Assembly: GCA_049589355.1 (NCBI GenBank)
Contig: JBAWAP010000168.1
Coordinates: 1-9,939, forward strand
DNA from: JBAWAP01 sp049589355
GTDB taxonomy: Bacteria > Chloroflexota > Anaerolineae > VGOG01
Direction of reading: 5' to 3'
Length of the DNA stretch: 9,939 nt
Part shown: positions 1 to 4,936 of the stretch, in pieces
How positions within the stretch are numbered: position 1 is the stretch's first letter
Layout: each line of letters opens with the position of its first letter
The notes under the pieces: generated by a model
Databases searched by the model: none
Seen by the model: only the letters and a program-made list of their open reading frames with translations
What the model was told of the DNA's origin: nothing
Program-made: the position numbers and the translations under genes

Positions 1-75
1 AATGGATTCTCAGAATCCGTCATCCCTGTACAGCCTGAAAGAGTTAGTGCCATTGGGCTCCCGTGCCCGCGAATC

Positions 76-93
76 GGCGGCGTGGGGGCCGCC
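76..93. other. short GC-rich hairpin in the left-edge non-coding stretch
   Basis: GGCGGC at 76-81 can pair with GCCGCC at 88-93 around a 6-nt loop. I see no coding region in 1-187, and the rest of 1-122 shows nothing recognisable. The hairpin is short and has no clean T-run on either side, so calling it a terminator would be speculative. Confidence 0.25.
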
Positions 94-122
94 TCTGCTA
101 ATAATTTTCCATCTACTGAGAC

Positions 123-190
123 TGGTAGATTGGTAAATTGGTGCGCTATACCAATTTACCAGTTTCCCAATATACCAATGTACCAAATCA
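123..190. repeat. inverted arrays of an 8-bp tandem repeat abutting the ABC gene stop codon
   Basis: On the plus strand the right arm reads as five 8-bp units of the form CCAATNTA at 151-190: CCAATTTA, CCAGTTTC, CCAATATA, CCAATGTA and CCAAATCA. The left arm at 123-142 carries the complement, TGGTAGAT, TGGTAAAT, TGGT. The last unit supplies the stop codon of the ABC ATPase gene (188-190 reads TGA on the minus strand). The arms form a hairpin, listed separately. This resembles the short tandemly repeated repeats seen in repeat-rich bacteria; the family name is not known to me. Confidence 0.75.
131..161 (-). terminator. hairpin downstream of the ABC ATPase gene, possible transcription terminator
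   Basis: TGGTAAATTGGT at 131-142 is perfectly complementary to ACCAATTTACCA at 150-161, giving a 12-bp stem with a 7-nt loop, 27 bp past the stop codon of the minus-strand ABC gene. The stem is AT-rich and no long U-tract follows, so termination activity is uncertain. It may simply be a by-product of the inverted 8-bp repeats. Confidence 0.4.
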
Positions 191-1222
191 CTCCCGCAGC
201 TTTTTGCCTGTGAGATGCAAGAAGACGCTCTCCAGGTTGGGCTCTAGGATTTCCAGCGAAGCGATGGGGATGTCGCGCTCGTTGAAAAAGCTGATCATGT
301 TGAGCAGGGCTTGCTGGCTGTGCTCGGCCTCGATCTTGACGATGGTATAGCTGGGGGTCGGTGCGATCTCGCTCACCTCTGCTTCTTGCCCCTCGGCCGG
401 CGCTTGTCCTGAGCGTAGCCGAAGGAGTGGTGGGGCTGGCCGCAGCGCGAGGGTCGCCCGCTTGACCGCCGGCAACGTCGTCAGTTGAGCCAGCAGCGCG
501 TCGTCCACTTGTTGCAGGCCGACGTGGATCACACCCCCACCTAGCATGGCGACCAGATCCTTGACGGTATCCAGGGCGATGATCTCTCCCTCATCTATGA
601 TGGCCACCCGGTTGCAGAGCAACTCCACCTCTTCCATGTAGTGGCTGGTGTAGACGATGCTCATACTCCGCTCGCGGTTGAGCCGCATCACGCTCTCGAA
701 GATGTGGTTGCGGCTCTGGGGGTCCACGCCGACGGTGGGCTCGTCGAGGAACAGCAGTTTGGGCTGGTGCAGCAGGCCGGCGGCGATGTTGATGCGGCGC
801 TTCATCCCGCCTGAGTATTTCTCTATCGCCTGGTCGGCGCGCTCGGTCAGGGCGACGATGCGCAGCACGTCTTCCACTCGCTCTCTGAGTTCCCTGCCGC
901 GCAGGCCATAGATGCGCCCGAAGAAGTTCAGGTTGGCCCGGGCGCTGAGGGTGGGGTAGAGGGCCAGGTCCTGGGGCACCAGGCCGTTGAGCTTCTTGAC
1001 CTGGTCCATCTGGGTGGTGATGTCGTAGCCGCCGATGCGCGCCGTGCCCGACGTGGGCGGAATGACGCCGGTCAGCATGGAGATCGTTTGCGTCTTGCCG
1101 GCGCCATTGGGCCCCAGCAGGCCAAAGACCTCCCCCTCCTCGACCGAGAAGCTGACTCCTTTGACGGCTTCAAAGTCGCCGTACTTCTTGACGAGATTGT
1201 CTACTTCTAGAATAGCAGGCAT
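188..1222 (-). CDS. ABC transporter ATP-binding protein, ABC-2/DrrA type
   Basis: This 344-residue protein is the ATPase subunit of an ABC-2 type exporter of the DrrA/CcmA class; it would energise a separate membrane permease at the inner face of the membrane. Visible motifs are Walker A GPNGAGKT at 37-44, a Q-loop around Q84, signature YSGGM at 136-140, Walker B LLFLDEP at 156-162, the D-loop VGVDP and the switch histidine H194. The residue after Walker A is Q45 rather than the more usual T. The start is supported by GGAG at 1231-1234, 8 nt upstream of the ATG. Residues 266-275 (LLRLRSGQAP) are encoded by a dispersed repeat inserted in frame within the C-terminal region, which also looks expanded and low in complexity up to about residue 290. 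No permease gene lies next to it in the window. The transported substrate cannot be inferred. Confidence 0.93.
   Translation of the reverse strand: MPAILEVDNLVKKYGDFEAVKGVSFSVEEGEVFGLLGPNGAGKTQTISMLTGVIPPTSGTARIGGYDITTQMDQVKKLNGLVPQDLALYPTLSARANLNFFGRIYGLRGRELRERVEDVLRIVALTERADQAIEKYSGGMKRRINIAAGLLHQPKLLFLDEPTVGVDPQSRNHIFESVMRLNRERSMSIVYTSHYMEEVELLCNRVAIIDEGEIIALDTVKDLVAMLGGGVIHVGLQQVDDALLAQLTTLPAVKRATLALRPAPPLLRLRSGQAPAEGQEAEVSEIAPTPSYTIVKIEAEHSQQALLNMISFFNERDIPIASLEILEPNLESVFLHLTGKKLRE
403..428 (-). repeat. dispersed repeat coding LRLRSGQAP in frame inside the ABC gene
   Basis: Read on the minus strand, the segment contains CCTTCGGCTACGCTCAGGAC, a short element I recognise as a widely dispersed repeat type in repeat-rich bacterial genomes (general knowledge, no search run). 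It is in frame and adds residues of the LLRLRSGQAP type to the ABC ATPase. A related copy in opposite orientation is at 2682-2704. Confidence 0.65.
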
Positions 1223-1312
1223 TTCAACTACTCCTTTTCTTTTTTCTACTTGTAACAGACTATCGAATCTATATGCTTCGACGACGTCTGGTACACTGCT
1301 CTGCTGCGCGCC

Positions 1313-1546
1313 CTACCGCTTCCCGGCGGTGATGAGCAATGCCAGGCCGCAGCCCCAAATCGGCAATCGCCAATCGGCAGCCCACTCGCTCAACAGCGTC
1401 GTCTTGCCAAAGCCAGCCGGGGCGGAAACGAGGGTGAGCTTGCGATGAAGCCCTGTATTCAACCGCTCGATCAAGCGCGGGCGCGATACCAGTTGTGGCC
1501 GGATGGGAGGAATGTAGAGTTTGGTGGTAAGTAGGGGCGCGGCCAT
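1313..1546 (-). pseudogene. N-terminal relic of a MalT-like LuxR-family ATPase regulator
   Basis: The 77-residue product starts with a sequence typical of large (~900-residue) MalT-like LuxR regulators: LLTTKLYIPPIRPQLVSRPR near the N terminus, then the P-loop segment SAPAGFGKTTLL at about residues 41-52. Intact family members continue with an NTPase domain, TPR-like repeats and a C-terminal helix-turn-helix. Here homology stops after LSEWAA, at a run of three 7-bp repeats (1358-1378) that codes the unrelated DWRLPIWG. A stop follows about 15 codons later. No downstream fragment of the regulator is recognisable before the ABC gene. The start has an upstream GGAG about 6 nt away, and a promoter lies at 1612-1640, so a short peptide may still be made. 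It has the P-loop but could not bind DNA. I judge it a decayed gene. Confidence 0.75.
1358..1378. repeat. three tandem heptamers at the break of the LuxR relic
   Basis: AATCGGC, AATCGCC and AATCGGC stand head to tail at 1358-1364, 1365-1371 and 1372-1378. On the minus strand they code WRLPI within the LuxR relic. Homology to the regulator ends at this array, which makes it the likely junction of a deletion or repeat insertion. Confidence 0.7.
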
Positions 1547-1611
1547 CTTACGCTCCGTGGCAGCATTTGGCGGCCAACTGCGCTCGTGAACCAGGAGTTT
1601 TGGATGCTAGC

Positions 1612-1640
1612 ATTTTACCACATCTTGTCCATTCTCGCAA
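1612..1640 (-). promoter_or_regulatory. sigma-70-like promoter with extended -10 upstream of the LuxR relic
   Basis: On the minus strand, TTGCGA (1635-1640) and TAAAAT (1612-1617) are separated by 17 nt, and TGG directly precedes the -10, giving an extended -10. It would start transcription about 58 nt before the ATG at 1546. The local sequence ATGTGGTAAAATG also occurs at the promoter of the GH3 genes. Confidence 0.55.
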
Positions 1641-1672
1641 TATGCCAAACTCATCTGAACGACGCACGTAAA

Positions 1673-1708
1673 CAAAAAACTCCCCGGCACATCAGCCAAC
1701 CGGGGAGT
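1673..1708 (-). terminator. rho-independent terminator of the three-gene membrane operon
   Basis: ACTCCCCGG at 1679-1687 pairs perfectly with CCGGGGAGT at 1700-1708 around a 12-nt loop. On the minus strand the stem is followed by six U residues (complement of 1674-1679). It lies about 80 bp past the stop at 1788, in the right orientation to end the operon transcribed from about 4700, and directly before the LuxR-relic promoter. Confidence 0.85.
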
Positions 1709-1738
1709 GTGTAGACTGGACGGGTGGGTAGTCCTTTT

Positions 1739-1756
1739 CCTGGTCAGGTGACCAGG
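1739..1756. repeat. near-perfect palindrome between operon end and terminator
   Basis: CCTGGTCA at 1739-1746 and TGACCAGG at 1749-1756 are perfect inverted repeats two bases apart. It lies in the 3' untranslated region of the 1788-2729 gene. It could be a protein-binding dyad or a small RNA hairpin protecting the transcript end. Its role is unknown. Confidence 0.45.
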
Positions 1757-1787
1757 TTTCGTTTACCTCTGCTATTTAGATTTCTTT

Positions 1788-2729
1788 CTACCATGTTCCG
1801 GACTGGCGAATCGTGATTTGGCCGATGGCCTGGTCCACTTCCAGATCAACGCGGTTATCGGCGCTGGCGTAGCCGGGCGAGGTGTAGACGTCGTCCTGGT
1901 GTTGATAGCTGGCCGGCAGGCCTCTCGTGGCTAGCCCAGTGTCCACGCGGATGCGCGTTGCCATCCCAGCCGGTATGACCACGATTGTCTCGCCGATGGC
2001 CCCTTCAATCCTGGCTTGGAAGCGGCCCTGGTCAGGCAGGGTGACCCTGGTCTGGCCGACTCCCATGCTCACCTTCAGGTTGCTCACCATCAGGCCTGTC
2101 AGGTCAATGTCGGCCTGTCCCACGCCAAGGCTGACCTCTAACTCCAGAGGCACTTCAGGGGCCAGCCCCAGCTCCCAGTTCCGCTGATCACCCCACCAGA
2201 AGAATGGGCCAATCGTCTCGCCCCCGCTTCGCAGGGTGAAGGTCGCCGTCTTGCCCGCAACTGCGAAGTCGCGCCTCACCATCTGTCCCCTGCCCACCCG
2301 AATCACGCCTTCGACCAGGTTGGCTGATTCGGGGAGCGCTTCGATGTGCAGCGACCCGACGCCGGGTTCGATGACGACCTTGGCCTGGCTTGCCTCGCCC
2401 AGAGCTTGTCTGACTTCTTCACCGGCTACTACCCGCTCTGTTCCTATTCCTGGCCCGAGCAGCCATAGCACGCCCGCCAAGATGGCCACCGTCAGCACCA
2501 GGGCCAGCAGGGAACCCCAGACCGAAAGGCGGTTGAGGATGATTTCCAGCCCTACGGCGATCAGCAAGACCGGCCACAAGCGGAAGATCACTTCCCAGAC
2601 ACTCCACGCCAAGAGCCCCAGGCTGTTTAGTAGAAAGACAACGCCCAAACCGATCAGAATCACAGGGCCAACCAGGCTGACCCTTCGACTCTGCTCAGGG
2701 CGGGCCCGTCTTCGTTTTTGCTCGTCCAT
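1788..2729 (-). CDS. LiaF-like membrane protein with C-terminal toast-rack (beta-repeat) domain, GVGQ type
   Basis: This 313-residue protein has a short basic N terminus, three predicted membrane helices (about 19-40, 48-68 and 73-94, the second containing RLWPVLLIAVGLEIIL), then a long beta-rich domain. This is the layout of LiaI/LiaF-like transmembrane proteins with a toast-rack domain, which in Firmicutes relatives act in cell-envelope stress sensing; that role is not shown here. The domain carries turns GVGQ, GVGQ, AIGE and GLAT 21 residues apart, ending in AIGQITIR. It is a paralogue of the 3597-4682 product, sharing SANLVEG, WELGLAPEVPLELEVSLG and the repeat register. The start at 2729 is chosen because AAGGAGA lies 6 nt upstream; a longer frame reaches to 2858, but those residues are the translation of a palindromic repeat. 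Residues 9-17 come from another dispersed repeat. It is the last gene of the operon. Confidence 0.85.
   Translation of the reverse strand: MDEQKRRRARPEQSRRVSLVGPVILIGLGVVFLLNSLGLLAWSVWEVIFRLWPVLLIAVGLEIILNRLSVWGSLLALVLTVAILAGVLWLLGPGIGTERVVAGEEVRQALGEASQAKVVIEPGVGSLHIEALPESANLVEGVIRVGRGQMVRRDFAVAGKTATFTLRSGGETIGPFFWWGDQRNWELGLAPEVPLELEVSLGVGQADIDLTGLMVSNLKVSMGVGQTRVTLPDQGRFQARIEGAIGETIVVIPAGMATRIRVDTGLATRGLPASYQHQDDVYTSPGYASADNRVDLEVDQAIGQITIRQSGTW
2682..2704 (+). repeat. second copy of the dispersed repeat, coding ARPEQSRRV in frame
   Basis: CCTTCGACTCTGCTCAGGGC here matches the complement of 403-428 in the pattern CTTCG-CT--GCTCAGG. Because orientation relative to the gene is reversed, it codes a different peptide, ARPEQSRRV, near the N terminus of the LiaF-like protein. 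Both insertions keep the reading frame. Confidence 0.6.
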
Positions 2730-2763
2730 ATCACTCTCCTTAATTTGTAACTGCTCAGCCCGT

Positions 2764-2843
2764 GTCATTGCGAGGAGCGTTTTTTGCGACGAAGCAATCT
2801 TCTCCTTGCGGCTTGGGGATTGCTTCGCTTCGCTCGCAATGAC
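2764..2843. repeat. 80-bp palindromic intergenic repeat inside the operon
   Basis: GTCATTGCGAG (2764-2774) pairs with CTCGCAATGAC (2833-2843), and CGAAGCAATC (2790-2799) pairs with GATTGCTTCG (2818-2827), giving a long two-step hairpin. From general knowledge this sequence type (translated as VIASEAKQS) is a common dispersed palindrome in diverse bacteria. It fills nearly the whole gap between the operon's second and third genes, so it would be transcribed and fold in the mRNA. It extends the third gene's open frame upstream of its real start, creating a false N terminus. Confidence 0.85.
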
Positions 2844-2864
2844 AGCCTGAGTAGTCACCTTAAT

Positions 2865-3503
2865 TTATAATCTGAACACGCGAAAGAGGAAGTAAAGCCC
2901 GACCAGGATCAGGGCTGCTGCAAACAGGACATCGAGAAATCCTGTGGTGATAGCCGTGATCAACAAGCCCATCACCAGGAGCACGGCGGCTGGGATGAGG
3001 GCCCACTTCATCCGCCCGTGGGGGGTGGGCGCGAAAGAGAGCAGGCCAAAGGTCAGCCCCAGGCCCAGGAAGAACACCCCGCCCATCTCAGCACCCTCAA
3101 AGACAGATTCAAGGCCGGCGACCAAGGCCAGGGTGAACATCACGCCGCCAGGGATGACGGCCCACCAGTGCTTACGGTTGATGAAGTAGATCACCCAGAA
3201 GGCCAGCCCAATCCCACCTAAAAAGAGCGCGCCACCCACTGCGTCACCAACCTGTGGCCAAAATTCATCCAGAGCGATCAGCGCTGCTATCCCGAGCAAG
3301 CCGAACCCCGGAATGGCCGCCCACCAGTTAGCCCGATCGGTCAGGAACACGTACAGGAAGACCAGGCCGGCGGCGCCAAAGACGAGTGCCCAGATTAGGG
3401 CAACGACGACCCCAAGAATCTCAAAACCCTGGAGCAACAACAAGATCCCGACGACGATCAGCAGAATCCCCCCAACAGCGCGTACATCGAATCGTTTCAT
3501 CAT
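2865..3503 (-). CDS. polytopic membrane protein of three ~53-residue repeats, function unknown
   Basis: The 212-residue product is almost entirely hydrophobic, with about eight predicted membrane helices as four helical hairpins. Three units begin with the same motif: WWAAIPG at 60-66, WWAVIPG at 113-119 and KWALIPA at 166-172, exactly 53 residues apart. Each unit is followed by a small-residue-rich helix and a second helix ending near FW, LLSF or YFLF. The N-terminal 59 residues form a fourth, diverged hairpin. I do not recognise a named family. ATG ATG occurs at 3503 and 3500, and AAGGAGG lies 5 nt before the first, so 3503 is preferred over an upstream in-frame start at 3542 that has no such site. 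It sits between two LiaF-like genes on the same strand and is probably co-transcribed with them, so it may belong to the same membrane complex (inference). Confidence 0.85.
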   Translation of the reverse strand: MMKRFDVRAVGGILLIVVGILLLLQGFEILGVVVALIWALVFGAAGLVFLYVFLTDRANWWAAIPGFGLLGIAALIALDEFWPQVGDAVGGALFLGGIGLAFWVIYFINRKHWWAVIPGGVMFTLALVAGLESVFEGAEMGGVFFLGLGLTFGLLSFAPTPHGRMKWALIPAAVLLVMGLLITAITTGFLDVLFAAALILVGLYFLFRVFRL

Positions 3504-3528
3504 CAAAGCCTCCTTAGGAGTGGTGAAC

Positions 3529-3598
3529 GAGGAATGAGTCAACGAGTAACGGGTTGACTAGACACTCGTCACCTCGTTGATTCGTTGCCTCATTCCTC
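3529..3598. repeat. imperfect inverted repeat overlapping the end of the 3597-4682 gene
   Basis: GAGGAATGAG at 3529-3538 pairs with CTCATTCCTC at 3589-3598. Inside it, CAACGA-type segments continue the match imperfectly, giving a long stem-loop of about 70 bp. The right arm includes the first two bases of the stop codon (3597-3599, TGA on the minus strand). It lies between co-directional operon genes and may affect mRNA stability or partial termination. Confidence 0.65.
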
Positions 3599-4682
3599 AA
3601 CGAATGGTGACGGGGCCCGAGCCCTGGTCTATTTTCAGTAAGATGGTGTGCTCCGCCGTGCGATAGTTGTCCGTCTCCCACACACCATCTCCGCGGCGTT
3701 TGCCTTCCACCAACTGGAATCGCGTGTCGGGGCTGAAGGGGCCGCTGCCCGAATCGAGCTCCACCCGCGCCCCCACACTTCTGGGCAGGACGATGGTGAT
3801 GGGCCCGGAGCCGCCGTCAATCTCGGCCTCGAAGGTGCTGCCGGAGGGCAGGCTCAGGTCAATCGGCCCGGAGCCGCTGTCGAGTACAAGGCCGCTGACC
3901 TGCAAACCGGCCAAGTCGAAGTCGCACGGACCGGAACCGGCGTTAAGGGTGAGGTCAAGGGGTACATTGGGGCTGAGTCCTACGTCCCAGCGTTTGTCTG
4001 ACTGATCGCCGAGGTTAAATGGCCAGAACCAGATCCCGGTGGAGCGGCTATCCAGCTTCACGTTGGCTCGGTCGCCACGCACGCTCACGTCGAAGGTTAG
4101 CTCACCGAAGTAGTCAATGTCACCCTCAATGAGGTTGGGCGAATCCTCTAGCGGGCTCAGGTAGCCAGGCACGCTGGTCCAGTCAATGGAGACCGTGGCC
4201 CGCTCCACATCTGTCAGGGGGTGCTCGACGTGCCTGGTTTGAAATTCGGGTGGCTGGATCCATTCGGACACCGCGGGGATGTTCTGCGCAAAGATGGAGA
4301 TCAGCAGTATCCCAGCGATCAGCACGCAGATCAGCACCGCGCTGACGATGGCCCCGACCACGGAGCGCCGGCCGATCAACAGGTCAACGCCGAGGGCGAC
4401 TACTAGCAGCGGCCATAGTTTCCAGATGACACCCCACGATAGCCGGGGCAGGTAGCCCAGGTTCGCCAGCAGTAGAACGACGCCAGCACCAATGAGCACT
4501 ATCGGCCAGAACAGAGAGGGTGGACGACGGCGCCGTGGCCTGCGAGCATCCTGGGGCGATCTCGGCGGCTCGTCTGGAGGGGTAGGCAGCGGTGCGGCTG
4601 ACACAGCCGGGCCTTCGCCCTCTGGAGCCGTCCCGCTCGCTATTTGTTGCTCCTCTTCAAATGGTTCTAGAACGTTTGACAT
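3597..4682 (-). CDS. LiaF-like membrane protein with a 21-residue GSGP-repeat beta domain
   Basis: This 361-residue protein has a Pro/Arg-rich cytoplasmic N terminus (1-57, including RRPRRRRPP), then three predicted membrane helices (about 57-78, 83-104 and 108-132, with WKLWPLLVVALGVDLLIG) and an extracytoplasmic beta-rich domain. GSGP occurs at 249, 270, 291, 312 and 354: spacings of 21, 21, 21 and 42 residues, an exact ladder expected of a beta-solenoid or toast-rack fold. The paralogue at 1788-2729 has GVGQ or AIGE at the same register. AAGGAGG at 4689-4695, 6 nt before the ATG at 4682, fixes the start. The frame is open to 4886, but those residues translate a 98-bp mobile-type repeat and are not likely protein. 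It is the first gene of the operon. The role is likely envelope-linked sensing or scaffolding, inferred from family only. Confidence 0.85.
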   Translation of the reverse strand: MSNVLEPFEEEQQIASGTAPEGEGPAVSAAPLPTPPDEPPRSPQDARRPRRRRPPSLFWPIVLIGAGVVLLLANLGYLPRLSWGVIWKLWPLLVVALGVDLLIGRRSVVGAIVSAVLICVLIAGILLISIFAQNIPAVSEWIQPPEFQTRHVEHPLTDVERATVSIDWTSVPGYLSPLEDSPNLIEGDIDYFGELTFDVSVRGDRANVKLDSRSTGIWFWPFNLGDQSDKRWDVGLSPNVPLDLTLNAGSGPCDFDLAGLQVSGLVLDSGSGPIDLSLPSGSTFEAEIDGGSGPITIVLPRSVGARVELDSGSGPFSPDTRFQLVEGKRRGDGVWETDNYRTAEHTILLKIDQGSGPVTIR

Positions 4683-4688
4683 AACACA

Positions 4689-4695
4689 CCTCCTT
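4689..4695 (-). promoter_or_regulatory. strong ribosome binding site fixing the 4682 start
   Basis: AAGGAGG on the minus strand ends 6 nt before the ATG at 4680-4682. It decides against the longer open frame up to 4886. Confidence 0.85.
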
Positions 4696-4712
4696 ATCAT
4701 ATAGTTTTGAGG

Positions 4713-4810
4713 AGAAACCAGGTTTTTCCTTGTCTGAATGGACAATTCGGCGCTTTTGGGGTTCTCTGTGGCACAGAAGCGCCAAGTCCTTGGCCAAAAA
4801 CCTGGTTTCT
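4713..4810 (+). mobile_element. 98-bp MITE-like element, copy A
   Basis: The element is bounded by perfect 15-bp terminal inverted repeats, AGAAACCAGGTTTTT at 4713-4727 and AAAAACCTGGTTTCT at 4796-4810. Inside, GGAC and GGCGCTT on the left pair with AAGCGCC and GTCC on the right, so the whole unit can fold into a long hairpin. Copy B at 7269-7366 is the same length, has the same termini and is in inverted orientation; shared internal blocks include CCTTGTCTGA and GGCACAGAAG. The flanks are GG on both sides, possibly a 2-bp duplication or chance. No transposase gene is inside, so it would be non-autonomous. It lies in the divergent control region, between the operon's start codon and any promoter further upstream. 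Confidence 0.75.
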
Positions 4811-4876
4811 GGCTCCCTGCAGGGCAAGCACTCACATAATCTATACGTAAAAGCCGAGACAAAGTTGCAGCCCTGT

Positions 4877-4905
4877 TTGCTTTCATCAGATCAATGTGGT
4901 AAAAT
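4877..4905 (+). promoter_or_regulatory. extended -10 promoter of the GH3 gene pair
   Basis: TTGCTT at 4877-4882 and TAAAAT at 4900-4905 are separated by 17 nt, and TGG precedes the -10. The predicted start site falls about 12-15 nt before the AGGAGG of the first GH3 gene, giving a very short leader. The core ATGTGGTAAAATG is shared with the promoter at 1612-1640. Confidence 0.6.
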
Positions 4906-4936
4906 GTAGCAACGACTCATTTCAGGAGGTAGGGCA

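Noticed and set aside
123..190. Possible CRISPR-like or attachment-site repeat
   Set aside because: Units are 8 bp and directly tandem without spacers, so this is a short tandem repeat, not a CRISPR array or att site.
2236..2850. 204-codon open frame on the plus strand over the LiaF-like gene
   Set aside because: It is antisense, low complexity (Ser, Thr, Arg), and partly codes the palindromic repeat.
2730..2858. 43-residue N-terminal extension of the 1788-2729 protein
   Set aside because: It is mostly translation of the 2764-2843 palindrome (VIASEAKQS type), and a ribosome binding site sits directly before 2729.
4811..4870. Possible promoter for the membrane operon (TTGTCT with TATGTG, 18-nt spacing, minus strand)
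   Set aside because: The -10 match is weak and the 98-bp element lies between it and the gene. I could not choose among several weak candidates.
4683..4886. 68-residue N-terminal extension of the GSGP-repeat protein
   Set aside because: The residues translate the 98-bp element; a similar peptide (KPGF ... TKNLVS) appears in a shadow frame at copy B. The strong ribosome binding site supports the start at 4682.
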